Below, one piece after another: positions 9,337 to 18,773 of a DNA stretch of 46,827 nucleotides. The translations under genes were made by a program, and so were the position numbers. Source of the stretch: Acidimicrobiaceae bacterium (GTDB taxonomy: Bacteria > Actinomycetota > Acidimicrobiia > Acidimicrobiales > RAAP-2). The stretch spans positions 1-46,827 of the forward strand of contig PMLJ01000040.1 of the NCBI GenBank assembly GCA_003158855.1. The letters are read 5' to 3'. Below the pieces are notes generated by a model. The model had not been told where the DNA came from and searched no databases. It worked only from the letters and a program-made list of their open reading frames with translations. Every line of letters begins with the position of its first letter. The stretch's first letter is position 1.

Positions 9337-10605
9337 GTGAGTTCAGCGAGAAACGCCAGGGTCGTGCGCTGGCTGATTTGGCTCGCGGCCTTCGCCGGAA
9401 CGGCGATTCTGGCCTATCGGCGATACGACATGTTGGTGGGCGTGAATCCAACGAACCCGTTGGGCCGAGGAGGGGACTTCTGGGGATTCCTTCACGCAGC
9501 GCGCCAAATCGCCGCCGGTCACAGCCCGTACAACTTCAGGCATCTGCGCCAGGGATACGGCTACGTCTACACGCCACTGGTCGCCCTGATTCTTGTGCCT
9601 TTTGACCAGGCCGCCACCGTGCACGTGTGGCACGCCTGGACCGCCCTCTCTATTGCGGCGATAATTGTCTTCGGCGCCCTCGTCGTATCGGTCGAGACAA
9701 GAGAGTTGCGCGACTGGCGACGACCCCTCCTTTTCGGTTTCGCCATGCTCACCGGTTTGGCATTCGTGCCGACGATAGTGGATCTGCAGAATGGGCAGAC
9801 CGACGCCTTTGTGCTGACGCTCCTCGCGGCGGCAGTGTTGGTTTCAGAGCGCGGTTGGGCGGCCACTTCCGGCGTGCTGATCGCCTTGAGCGCCGTGATC
9901 AAGACGTGGCCAGGGGGCGCCGTACTGATCATGCTTCGGCGCGGTTACGTGAAGCGACGAAGGGCGTTCGTAGGCTTCTGCCTCACCCTGGCGCTCGCAC
10001 CACTTCTGGCTGTTGCTGTTGGCGGCGGATCGGGATTTGTCGACTGGATCAAGATCACCTTCGATTCCAGCTCGCAGGAACTTGTCAGCTCTTCGGTAAC
10101 GGGTACCACGGAACTTCTCTTCTCCTCCAGCAATCTTGCTCGCCCCGTATTCGTCTCAACTCCACTTCGCGACATCGCGACGCTGGTGCTTGCTGCGTGG
10201 GTGATTGGTCTGCTCGTCCTCACTCTGCGCTGGGCCGACAGTTTCGTCCTGAGTTTCTGGCACGTGGTTGCGTGTGTCGTGCTGCTGCTACCCGTGTCGC
10301 ACGCTGACTACACGATGTATCTCTTGCCGATACTTTGGATATGGGCTGCCCGGTGGCTTGCGACGCTTCGATTCAATGGTGCGGCATTCGCCGTCGCCGG
10401 GTTGCTCGCGCTCTGGTGGCTTGTCTTGTCCCACTCGTCTTGGGAGGGGGCGTCAACGGTGTCGTCGTTGATCTTCGTGGTGCCCTTCTTCGCCAATCTC
10501 ACGGCCGTCACGGGCTCGGTCATTGGGGACCATCACCTAAGGATCCGTTCAACGCGGGAGCTGCGCTCGTCACCACCCGCAAACGAACGTCACGCCGGCG
10601 TGTGA
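9337..10605 (+). CDS. GT87-family polyprenyl-phosphate-sugar transferase
   Basis: A GT-C membrane enzyme of ~10-11 helices (formerly DUF2029), the group of the mycobacterial alpha-mannosyltransferases that use decaprenyl-phosphomannose. The first loop has the acidic residue and following motif GDFWGFLHAARQIAAGHSPY, then YGYVYTPLVALILVPF. Later LQNGQTDAFVLTLLAAA and ALSAVIKTWPG match GT87 helices. It starts with GTG at 9337 and ends in a basic cytoplasmic tail. It converges with the large PQQ-like gene. Probable role: sugar addition to a surface glycan or lipoglycan on the outer membrane face. Confidence 0.85.
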   Translation: MSSARNARVVRWLIWLAAFAGTAILAYRRYDMLVGVNPTNPLGRGGDFWGFLHAARQIAAGHSPYNFRHLRQGYGYVYTPLVALILVPFDQAATVHVWHAWTALSIAAIIVFGALVVSVETRELRDWRRPLLFGFAMLTGLAFVPTIVDLQNGQTDAFVLTLLAAAVLVSERGWAATSGVLIALSAVIKTWPGGAVLIMLRRGYVKRRRAFVGFCLTLALAPLLAVAVGGGSGFVDWIKITFDSSSQELVSSSVTGTTELLFSSSNLARPVFVSTPLRDIATLVLAAWVIGLLVLTLRWADSFVLSFWHVVACVVLLLPVSHADYTMYLLPILWIWAARWLATLRFNGAAFAVAGLLALWWLVLSHSSWEGASTVSSLIFVVPFFANLTAVTGSVIGDHHLRIRSTRELRSSPPANERHAGV

Positions 10606-10751
10606 ACGTCTATCAACCGTTGAACCTTTGCGTGCCCCCGGATCAAATGACCGAGTCCCAAGGTTGAGCCCAGGTGGAGAAGAGTGCCATCGCGCGTCAA
10701 AGCCTTGGCGATATCAAGAATGCTTGTCGGGGCCCGCTGCAGCACCAACCG

Positions 10752-13700
10752 CTACGGATATCGGCGGATATGCGCCAAACCGAGCGCCGGAGCGGCTGCC
10801 TTGCGAGCCTTCTGCGTGTAGCCCGTGCTCGACACGGCCTCGGTGAAGCGAGTTGGGGAAGCCCGGAGGTCGTGTGAGACTACCGAGGACGTTGAAGCGG
10901 CGGCGCCACCGACGACGATGGTGACGCCGGAGACCTGATGGGTGTCGGTGTAGAACCCGTTGCCCGCCGTGAAGCCGAGCAGGAAGGATGCAGGCACCTG
11001 GACCGCTTGGTCCAGCACATCAACTCCGTCGACCGACACGTCGATCGTCGAATCCTGAAGAGTGACGGTCACGTCGTTGGGAGTGTCGTGGGTGCTCACG
11101 TCGAGGTACACGGGCGCACTTACGAAATCGAGGCCGCCGGTGTTGGGGTCGATACCGTCGGCGATCCCGACCCACTGATCGCTCGGGGTGCCCGGGTCTG
11201 GATATTCGCCAATGACGACCGCAAGTCCTTGGATGCCTCCAAAGCCCACCTGATCGCCATCGCCCCCTACCGGCGACGACGGCGAACTTGATCCCAGGGC
11301 CGAGGTGTCCGCCAGAACGAGCGCCTCGCCGTCGCCACCGGTACCGGCGGTGGCGCTGGCGGTGAAGTTGGCCGTAAACGTCCCGCTGGTAACTGGCTCT
11401 TGCCAGAAGGCCGAGCCAGCCTGGTTCTGCAGGTCGGGCGTCAGCGTCAACGTCGAACCCGACACCGAGGCGCTGCCGCCGTACTGCCAGCCGTTACTGC
11501 CCGGTCCAGGGATGGCGTACCCGGCCCCGACGTCATACCCAATGAGCTCAACTGATGTGGGTGCAAGCCCTGCAGATTCGAACAACAACGATCCGATGGC
11601 CGGACTCTGCCCGGTCGGGATGAAAAGGACCTGGAGTGTGACCGAAGCCCCGGGTGCCAGCTGCTCATTGGTTGGCAGCGGGTTGAGCAGCGCGTACGGA
11701 CCTGACGTCGTCACCGACTTGAGGGTCAGCATCGAACCTCCCTGGTTGCTCACCGTGACGGTCTGCAGGCTTGAGGTTCCCGAGGGAACCGGCGCCGTCA
11801 AAGATCCGAAGGTGAGCGCGCCGGAGTTGGGCTGAACAGACAGTAGTGGTGGGGTGCTGGAGACAGCGCTCAGCACGACTCTCGATCGGGCGACTGCTTT
11901 CGGCGAGTTCGTGTCGACGATGAGCGTGCGGTGGTAGAGACCCGGGGTTCGAGAGAGGAACGAGACCTTCGCCTTGAATGAGGCCCCTGGTGCGACCATG
12001 GTGCCAACCTTGGGCAGCCCGGAGATGGTGAAGGGCGCGAAACTCGGTCCGTACCCGGTAATCCTCGCGGCCACCGAGCCGAAGTTTGTGAAAGTGACTG
12101 TTGACGTCTGAGGTCCGAGCTGCCCGATGACGTAGCCCGCCAGAGTGAGCCCGCGCGTCGAGGGGGTCACCCACGGGGTCGCCGCCCGCCCCGTGCCGTT
12201 GAGCGTGAAGTCGACCTCGCCCCGCGAGGTCACCATCCGCAGAACATCACTCCGGTATCCGGGGGTGCCGGTCGGGCTGAAGGTCGCGACCACGGTGAAC
12301 TTCTCCCCTCTTCGAACCGACAACTCGCCTTTGACAAAGGCCGGTGACGTGGCAGTGACCGCGAACTGCGACGTCCGGGTGCACAGACCGCAACCGCCCG
12401 CGCTCACGGGAATCGTGAATGGATGCTTGGCCAAGAATGAAAGCGTGACCCTCGAAGTCCCTCCGGTCGTCATTGACGCGAAGGTGGCGCCGTGGCCAGT
12501 GACCAAGGTCGGCGCGTGAAGACCAAAGACGAGAAGTCTTCCGTCCTTGGTGGCGACGAACAGCCGATTGTCGCCGACCCCCGGAGGGGTGAATTTCACC
12601 GCGTCGGTGACGGGCCACTGACCGATGAGCTTCAGCACGCCAGGGCCGGAACTCGAACCACGACTCGGTACCGCGTCGTAGGCTTGGAGATTGGCTTCGC
12701 CACCCGCGGCGTCGGGAAGCTGAACGATCCAGACCACCGCCGAGCCCGCGACCATCGCGTTCGAGGTCGTGATCGGTGATGAAGTGCCGAAGCCGACCGA
12801 TTGGCGACCCTTGGCCACGAGTTGGAGTTGGAATGCGTGCGAGGTTGCTGATGGCTTGGCGACGTGGAAGACGTCGAAGTCACCCTGGGTGGAGTTGCCG
12901 AGCGACAGGGAGCCGCCGTTCGCGGTAGGAATATAGACGTATCCCCCGTTGCCGGGCCATACCCCTGGCGTTGCCCACGCGCCGCCATTGGGCCCCTGTT
13001 GGGCGAGTGCACCTGCGTCACCGGCGGAGACTCCACCGAGGTTCTGCGCGTCGAGAAGGTAGACGTAACCTTCCTTCCCGGTCTGGACAATGAGGTGCGG
13101 ATGCGCCCTCGTCCCGAACTGGCTCGGCAGCAGCACCGGAGCGCCCGAGCCGAAGTCCAGATCCTGCGAGTCCAGCGTGGCGGCGTCGTAGGGGGTGAAG
13201 AAATCGGTGGCCTTGAGTGAACCGTCCTTCTGCGCCACGAGGCGGAACTCTGACTCGCCGAGGGACCCGGTCGTCGGGGGGTTCCGGCCGGGGATGGTTC
13301 CCGATGGCGATGTGCCCAGCGTGCCATTGCCCGACGCACCCAGTAGCTGGCCCGATGCGTCAGATGCGAAGCCCCCGCCGGCCTGCCATATGCCAGCGCC
13401 GTTGGCGGTATCGCTGGCGACGTCGGTCCACAGCGCAGTGAGGTGACCGGTCTCGGAGACGCCGGCGACGTAGCCCTGGTACGGAAGGGTGTCACAATGG
13501 CTGCTGAATCCAAAGTAGACCACTGATCCAGTGAGGGTCAGCGCGACTCGCTGAAGTTCGTCATAGGCCACGAAGGCCGCGCTCGGATCGTTCTGTGCGC
13601 TGCCCTCGACTTCAACTGGGAAGTTGGGTTCCTCTTGTCCGTTCGCCGGGTTCAGGGCGTGCATGAAGTAGCCGAGGGTGCCAGCGGCGAGTTGCTCCAT

Positions 13701-14237
13701 GGCGACCACGTAGATGATCCCCGTTTTCGGATCGACAACTGGCGTGGAAGTGACGCCAATATATGGCTCTAGATCGCCACACGACCACGGCGCAATCGAG
13801 GTGACCGTCGGAGTGACATCGTTGAAGGGCTGGGCACCGACGTTGGCCCCCAGTTGGACCGCCCACTGACGAACGCCCGTGACTTGGTTGATGCCGTAGA
13901 CCCAGTCCTCCTCGGTGGCAACGATCACCTTCGAACCGTCCATCACCGGCTGGGCGTACACTTGGCCAGTCACGGGCACGCTGAACAGAGGCCCGAATCC
14001 GTCCTTGGCAACGTTCGTCGGCGTCAACAACGAGGCTTCCGGGTACCAGCCGTCTCGAGAGAGTCCGCCTCGGTTCGTTCCCTCATCCGCAGTTGTCGCG
14101 GACGAGTGAGGCGACGTGCCGTGGTCAGGCTTCGCTGACGGTAGTCGAGTCACTGCCGCTCCGGAGTGCGCTGAAGTGCTGACGGCTATCGAGCACAAAA
14201 CAACCAACACCCCTAGCAGCGTTCTCGTCCATCGCAA
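10752..14237 (-). CDS. Large secreted PQQ-propeller / ASH / lectin-like protein
   Basis: A 1161-residue extracellular protein with a signal peptide at residues 1-23 (LLGVLVVLCSIAVSTSA). Residues ~65-590 form PQQ-like beta-propeller repeats (for example VYAQPVMDGSKVIVATEEDWVYG and TSTPVVDPKTGIIYVVAM). Residues ~600-910 are ASH or choice-of-anchor-D-type immunoglobulin-like repeats (VTFTNFGSVAARITGYG; VTVSNQGGSMLTLKSV). Residues ~920-1120 look like a jelly-roll lectin domain (GSAFWQEPV, GLAVVIGEYPDPG). TTG at 14237 is the start because GAGGAGGGG stands about 8 bases upstream. No enzyme motif was recognised. A scaffold or carbohydrate-binding role on the cell surface is inferred. Confidence 0.85.
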   Translation of the reverse strand: MRWTRTLLGVLVVLCSIAVSTSAHSGAAVTRLPSAKPDHGTSPHSSATTADEGTNRGGLSRDGWYPEASLLTPTNVAKDGFGPLFSVPVTGQVYAQPVMDGSKVIVATEEDWVYGINQVTGVRQWAVQLGANVGAQPFNDVTPTVTSIAPWSCGDLEPYIGVTSTPVVDPKTGIIYVVAMEQLAAGTLGYFMHALNPANGQEEPNFPVEVEGSAQNDPSAAFVAYDELQRVALTLTGSVVYFGFSSHCDTLPYQGYVAGVSETGHLTALWTDVASDTANGAGIWQAGGGFASDASGQLLGASGNGTLGTSPSGTIPGRNPPTTGSLGESEFRLVAQKDGSLKATDFFTPYDAATLDSQDLDFGSGAPVLLPSQFGTRAHPHLIVQTGKEGYVYLLDAQNLGGVSAGDAGALAQQGPNGGAWATPGVWPGNGGYVYIPTANGGSLSLGNSTQGDFDVFHVAKPSATSHAFQLQLVAKGRQSVGFGTSSPITTSNAMVAGSAVVWIVQLPDAAGGEANLQAYDAVPSRGSSSGPGVLKLIGQWPVTDAVKFTPPGVGDNRLFVATKDGRLLVFGLHAPTLVTGHGATFASMTTGGTSRVTLSFLAKHPFTIPVSAGGCGLCTRTSQFAVTATSPAFVKGELSVRRGEKFTVVATFSPTGTPGYRSDVLRMVTSRGEVDFTLNGTGRAATPWVTPSTRGLTLAGYVIGQLGPQTSTVTFTNFGSVAARITGYGPSFAPFTISGLPKVGTMVAPGASFKAKVSFLSRTPGLYHRTLIVDTNSPKAVARSRVVLSAVSSTPPLLSVQPNSGALTFGSLTAPVPSGTSSLQTVTVSNQGGSMLTLKSVTTSGPYALLNPLPTNEQLAPGASVTLQVLFIPTGQSPAIGSLLFESAGLAPTSVELIGYDVGAGYAIPGPGSNGWQYGGSASVSGSTLTLTPDLQNQAGSAFWQEPVTSGTFTANFTASATAGTGGDGEALVLADTSALGSSSPSSPVGGDGDQVGFGGIQGLAVVIGEYPDPGTPSDQWVGIADGIDPNTGGLDFVSAPVYLDVSTHDTPNDVTVTLQDSTIDVSVDGVDVLDQAVQVPASFLLGFTAGNGFYTDTHQVSGVTIVVGGAAASTSSVVSHDLRASPTRFTEAVSSTGYTQKARKAAAPALGLAHIRRYP

Positions 14238-14654
14238 TGCTCCGCCCCTCCTCTCATATCTCTGCAGCAGTTCCGAAACTCATTTCTACTACGAGCACCG
14301 TAACCTTCCTCGGTTGCACCGAAGGTGTCCTCAGCGTTTCTCGAGGACCTACTGCGCAACTTTCAACAGCTTCCAGTAATAGCCGAGCGAGAGCCGGCTC
14401 TGGGGCCGGGACGTCTGACTCTGACCACCGCGAAGGATATCCACTGGAACTTGACCTTCGAGCGCCGAGGAACACATTGACTTCGAACAGGTTCTCGCGC
14501 AGTTGGCTGATCGAGAACCCGCTTCGCAGTGCGACCTCGAACGACTCGATCCAACCGTTCCGCCAGTGCGATAGCGGTCTCATGAAGAGTGAACCAGACC
14601 GTCGAACCTTTGGCGCCCATCGGGGGGATTCACCTGTTTGTATGATACTTTCGC
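14238..14654. other. Divergent intergenic region with possible coding debris
   Basis: It holds the promoters of the PQQ-like gene (leftward) and the DGHHR-protein gene (rightward). A GTG-initiated rightward frame at 14325-14480 (51 codons) reads like protein but has no known motif. A TATGAT box at 14641 is only 8 bp before the ATG at 14655, so that transcript could be nearly leaderless. Confidence 0.4.
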
Positions 14655-15446
14655 ATGAAAGAAAAGGGTGATTCTCTTTTATTCAAGATTCGACGCACAC
14701 CAGCGGAACTGCTCGCGAGGAGTAACCAGCGTGTGGGAAGTTTTGACAGCATGAAGAATGGCCTGCGTTCTACTCGACGAGTGCTGTTTTGCTACTCACT
14801 TGGGCTCAACAAGCCACAACGACTGAATAGATCAATTGATCCTGTCGGCAGGCGTGCGGCAATGGCGGATCGGGTGACTAGAGCCATTCCGTTTCGCGGG
14901 GCAATGCGGCAATTCAAACGCCACCGCCCTGGATTCACCTGCGTGAACCCCGGAGCGCTAAGGATGGGATGTCAAGCCGGTCTTGATTCCATCGCCATTG
15001 CGACCGCTTCGAACAATCCCCTCTACGGATCACTCCCAATGAGCGAGAGCCCACACGTCGGAATCTTGAGGGCGGCAATGGAACTTGGTCGCGAACTTCG
15101 GATTGATGAAACTATGAGTTCGAGCTATTGGAGCTTTGCGCAGGACATCATTCGCATTTCCGGAGACTTCTTCGGTGCGCGCACGGATCAAGAGGTGATA
15201 CGGGTCACTCGAAATTTCATTGATTGGGCAACGGGCTCCACGGGACGAGCCGTCCACTCGGGTGGATCTTCCCTCGAAGACCACATTCTCGTGGCTCACA
15301 TCGCCGGCAGTTCAATGTTCCAGGTCGTTGACGGTCACCACCGCGTGGCCGTCGAGGTAATCCATGGGAACGCCGAAATCCGCGTGCGTCGGACTTGGCT
15401 TAGCGCAGAAGCACCCCGTCAATACAGTGCCAATAGACGAACGTAA
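14655..15446 (+). CDS. Uncharacterised protein with ParB/sulfiredoxin-like DGHHR motif
   Basis: The C-terminal third contains ILVAHIAGSSMFQVVDGHHR followed by VAVEVIHGNAEIRVRRTW. A DGxHR motif of this kind occurs in ParB/Srx-like folds, where it can bind nucleotide. The segment SLPMSESPHVGILRAA near residue 126 also looks conserved. The first ~95 residues are basic and less protein-like, so the true start may be ATG 14751, which has GGAAG 9 bases upstream. Similar small proteins near polysaccharide genes are my general recollection, not a verified match. It sits alone between divergent and parallel promoters, 270 bp before a GT2 gene. Confidence 0.6.
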   Translation: MKEKGDSLLFKIRRTPAELLARSNQRVGSFDSMKNGLRSTRRVLFCYSLGLNKPQRLNRSIDPVGRRAAMADRVTRAIPFRGAMRQFKRHRPGFTCVNPGALRMGCQAGLDSIAIATASNNPLYGSLPMSESPHVGILRAAMELGRELRIDETMSSSYWSFAQDIIRISGDFFGARTDQEVIRVTRNFIDWATGSTGRAVHSGGSSLEDHILVAHIAGSSMFQVVDGHHRVAVEVIHGNAEIRVRRTWLSAEAPRQYSANRRT

Positions 15447-15716
15447 AGGTGCCACACCCGAAACGTCACGCGCTGCGAACGGAGAGTTGAAGTGCCGAAA
15501 AACGTCAGTCGTTTCAACCACCAAGGTCACGTCCCTTCATCGTAAGACCCATTTTCGCTGCTATGGCAATTCTTCTCACTATGAGCCCCAAGAGGATTGA
15601 GCGAACAGTCACTCCAAGAACGGACGAATTCATTCCGATTGGTGCGCGCGATCAAGCTCTCAAGAGCCTCTTTGCGCGCGAAGCGCTCGCACGACCAATC
15701 GTGAGATGATTGGACA

Positions 15717-17114
15717 ATGGGAAGAATCAGCGAGTGGGGATTCCCTCGCCCTAAGAGGTCGAAGGACGTACCACAGCCACTTTCGACGTTGATGGCTCAA
15801 ACTCGTCCGGCGTTCATCGTGACGCTCGATGTTGGAGAGCCCCTACCCGATCTTCGTCCGGAAGGACGTTACAGCGACGCTTGGGTAGTGCTGTCGACAA
15901 AGGGGGCACCATGCGGCTTGGTCGAGGTTGATCTGACCAAAGGCTCCAGCGCTGCACGCGCGCGTTTGCAAGAATTCATCGATCTGAATGGATTGAAGGA
16001 TTCGGAAGCTTCCGAACGTCCGCAATTGGCCGATGACAGACTGCCGAGCATAAGCGTCGTAGTGCCATCCCTGGTTGCGAGAATCGACGAACTTCGCCGC
16101 TGCATCGACTTCCTCGGACTTCTCGACTACCCGGACTTCGAAGTCATACTCGTTGACAACCGTCGAGTCATCCCGGAGCACGATCCATTGCCATCGCTCA
16201 TTCATAACCGGCCCTGGTTGCGTATTGTCCGCGAGGAAGTGCCGGGGGTTTCGGCGGCTCGCAACGCAGGTATCGCGCGCACCCGGGGAGAAATAGTCGC
16301 TTTCACTGATGATGACGTTCGACCGGACCGCGGTTGGTTGCGTGCGATTGGAACACGTATGGCGACGAACCCACTCCTGGATGCAGTGTCCGGCATCATA
16401 CTTCCCGCCGAACTGGAGACCCCCGCTCAGATCTGGTTCGAGCGCTACTACGGAGGATTCGGTGGCCAGCGGACGTTTCTTCCACTAACACTCGAGGCTG
16501 ACAAGAGTGTGCGACCGCTCTTACGAGGAAGTCGGATTCTCGTTCGTGATTCGACGGGTGCTGAGATTCGTCGGTCATCGTTGTACGGCATCGGCGCCTA
16601 CGTCGCGGGGGCCAACATGGCGTTTCGAAAGTCGTCCCTGGAGCGAGTTGGAGGCTTCGACAACACGTTAGGCACGGGCACACCGGCCCGCGGTGGAGAG
16701 GACCTCGCCGCCATCATCGCCATCCTTTGGACGGGCGGGCAAGTGGGCTACGAGCCCGGCGCGGTCGTGAATCACCAGCACCGCCGCGAGTACGCAGACT
16801 TGCTTTCGCAGCTTCACAACTACGGTCTGGGCTTCACCGCAATGCTGACATCATTAGTACTCGGCGACTCGCGGCACTTCTGGGGTCTCCTCTCCCAGCT
16901 TCCCCCGGCAGTGAAACGAAAAGTGATCCAGGGAGCCAGGCGAATTCGGGGATTCCAGCACAATGCGGCCTCAGACACTGGGCACACACAGCCCTATCCC
17001 ACCGCTTTGGTGAGAACGGAATTCCTCGCTTATCTGCTGGGCCCCCCCGCCTACGTGCGCAGTCGTTTGAGATCTCGGCGAGAGTCGACTGTCACGCCTG
17101 ATTCGGACGTCTGA
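15717..17114 (+). CDS. Family 2 glycosyltransferase with extra N-terminal domain
   Basis: Residues ~30-105 form a small alpha/beta domain (PAFIVTLDVGEPLPDL, AWVVLSTKGAPCGLVEVDL) not part of the standard GT2 fold. The GT-A core follows: SISVVVPSLVARIDELRRCI, FEVILVDNRR, VSAARNAGIARTRGEIVAFTDDDVRPD (DxD near residue 197), GANMAFRKSSLERVGGFD, then the RGGEDLAA acceptor motif and NHQHRRE. Length 465 aa. The protein at 23207-24469 has the same architecture and many shared motifs, so the two are paralogues. It is likely involved in building the surface polymer. It converges closely (50 bp) with the flippase gene. Confidence 0.88.
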   Translation: MGRISEWGFPRPKRSKDVPQPLSTLMAQTRPAFIVTLDVGEPLPDLRPEGRYSDAWVVLSTKGAPCGLVEVDLTKGSSAARARLQEFIDLNGLKDSEASERPQLADDRLPSISVVVPSLVARIDELRRCIDFLGLLDYPDFEVILVDNRRVIPEHDPLPSLIHNRPWLRIVREEVPGVSAARNAGIARTRGEIVAFTDDDVRPDRGWLRAIGTRMATNPLLDAVSGIILPAELETPAQIWFERYYGGFGGQRTFLPLTLEADKSVRPLLRGSRILVRDSTGAEIRRSSLYGIGAYVAGANMAFRKSSLERVGGFDNTLGTGTPARGGEDLAAIIAILWTGGQVGYEPGAVVNHQHRREYADLLSQLHNYGLGFTAMLTSLVLGDSRHFWGLLSQLPPAVKRKVIQGARRIRGFQHNAASDTGHTQPYPTALVRTEFLAYLLGPPAYVRSRLRSRRESTVTPDSDV

Positions 17115-17164
17115 CTCCACCAGCCCCGGATTCACCTAGAAGCTGATATGACGCACGCTCAGTT

Positions 17165-18451
17165 TCACGGTGCATCAGCGTTGCTGGTCAACCGGTATCG
17201 CTTGACCGAAACTGGCAAGAAGAAGATTCCCTGGACTCCGGACGAAACCAGTGAGGCTATGCCCACCGAAAGAATCCCGAAGTGCCCAATGAGGGTGAGC
17301 AAGACCACGAAGTAAACGATCACACTGACGAGCTGGCGCAGTGTCGTCCACCAGACACGTTGATCCAACCACGCGAACGTAGTGTAGAAGATCGAAAAAA
17401 CGCCGAGGAGTTCCGAAAGCAACAGCATCCTCAGCAAGGTCGTTCCGTGAACCGAATACGAAGATCCAAATATTCGAAGAAACTCCGGAGCAAAGACCGC
17501 GCCGACCAGAACGCATGGTATCAAGACCGCCGCCAACGTGCCGATCAAGACATTGGTGTGATGACGCAACGCATACGGCTCAGACGCAGCTTCCACAAGA
17601 AACGAACGCGTTATGGCCCACAGCAAGAGCGCCACACCGCTCGAAATCAGTGCCGGCACGTAGAAGTACGCATTGGCGACCGCGCCAAGACGTTCTATCA
17701 CGATCAAGGTGACGATGGATGTCGTAAAGACGCTAAGGATCAAGGTGGTGTACTGCGCGCCCGCGAGGAGGACCAGCTCGCGTATCGAGGGCAGTTCTTC
17801 GCTCGAAGGATTCATTGCCTCATGTTCGGGTATTCGTGTGCCAAAGAGGTACCAAGTCACTCCAATGATTGCCAACGCGACGGGCGCCGACCACGCAAGA
17901 AAGATTCCTTGGCTTGCCGATACCCCTAGGAATACCGGGAGCAACGCGAGCTTCGCCAACGCAAAGAGAATGTTCTCTACGGGCACCCAACGCGACGCCC
18001 GCAGGCCAATGAGGACCGAGTCCTGGAGCACGAAGATCGTCCAGAAGACGACCGCTGCGACGAACAGAAGTCGCCAGGAAAACGAGGATGGCAGGAAACG
18101 ATTGGTGAAGCCTGACGACACGTACACGATGGTGGCAACGAGAGCGAACGAAACGCACATCACATATGCACGGGCCACGAAGCTGCGTGTCAGTTCACCA
18201 GCCACCGGGAGAAATCGTTCGAAGACGGACCCGAAACTCAGTTGCGCCAAGTTGGCGAGAAGCGTCATGGCCGCGATCTCCGCAGAGGTTCGCCCGATCG
18301 CCGCTGACGACGCCAAGTGCGTCGCAATCCCCCAGAACACCACGCCGAGCACCGCGGTGCCACCCGACGACAACATCAACGCCACTGCGTTCTGAATAAG
18401 GCGTCCAGGTCGTATGCGCTTCCACGAGTCTGCGGGAATGCCTCGGCTCAT
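17165..18451 (-). CDS. Wzx-type polysaccharide flippase (MOP superfamily)
   Basis: A 428-residue membrane protein with about 12 hydrophobic segments and no other domain. The N-terminus has IQNAVALMLSSGGTAVLGVVFW and a following GRTSAEIAAMTLLANLAQLSFGSVF stretch, typical of MATE/Wzx-like lipid-linked oligosaccharide flippases. It likely flips undecaprenyl-linked repeat units across the membrane for polymerisation outside. ATG at 18451. The upstream possible small ORF ends 16 bp before it and the acetyltransferase gene lies further upstream on the same strand, suggesting one transcript. Confidence 0.82.
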   Translation of the reverse strand: MSRGIPADSWKRIRPGRLIQNAVALMLSSGGTAVLGVVFWGIATHLASSAAIGRTSAEIAAMTLLANLAQLSFGSVFERFLPVAGELTRSFVARAYVMCVSFALVATIVYVSSGFTNRFLPSSFSWRLLFVAAVVFWTIFVLQDSVLIGLRASRWVPVENILFALAKLALLPVFLGVSASQGIFLAWSAPVALAIIGVTWYLFGTRIPEHEAMNPSSEELPSIRELVLLAGAQYTTLILSVFTTSIVTLIVIERLGAVANAYFYVPALISSGVALLLWAITRSFLVEAASEPYALRHHTNVLIGTLAAVLIPCVLVGAVFAPEFLRIFGSSYSVHGTTLLRMLLLSELLGVFSIFYTTFAWLDQRVWWTTLRQLVSVIVYFVVLLTLIGHFGILSVGIASLVSSGVQGIFFLPVSVKRYRLTSNADAP

Positions 18452-18467
18452 GAGCGCGAACTGATCA

Positions 18468-18773
18468 TCATGGTGACTGCGTCATGAGGTGACTGGTGAT
18501 CGCAATCCAGGTACCGTCGCGAACGAGGATATACGGAGTGGTGATCTCGAAAGTCGCCGGGGAAGCGGTCGAAGACCAGCGGGCGTCATCAAGAGACCAC
18601 CACAACGAGACGTTCCGCAACGTAGCGCCCCGATTGAGTTGGCACTCCAATGTGGCGTTCGTGTTTTCGAACAACTGGAGCAGTGTCGCAAGTACCGTTG
18701 TGGTTGCACATCGTACGCTCTTTTCTGTTCCCTCAACCAATTTTTCGAGCCGGCACACCACCGTAAACACCAC
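18468..18773 (-). CDS. Possible small protein between acetyltransferase and flippase
   Basis: A 101-codon frame overlaps the 3' end of the acetyltransferase gene by 41 bp and stops 16 bp before the flippase start. Residues ~35-101 (for example LRNVSLWWSLDDARWSS and YILVRDGTWIAITSH) read like a beta-rich domain with G/C-ending codons similar to its neighbours. No family was recognised and there is no strong ribosome binding site. A TTG overlapping the preceding stop region is an alternative start. It could equally be a chance frame. Confidence 0.3.
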   Translation of the reverse strand: MVFTVVCRLEKLVEGTEKSVRCATTTVLATLLQLFENTNATLECQLNRGATLRNVSLWWSLDDARWSSTASPATFEITTPYILVRDGTWIAITSHLMTQSP

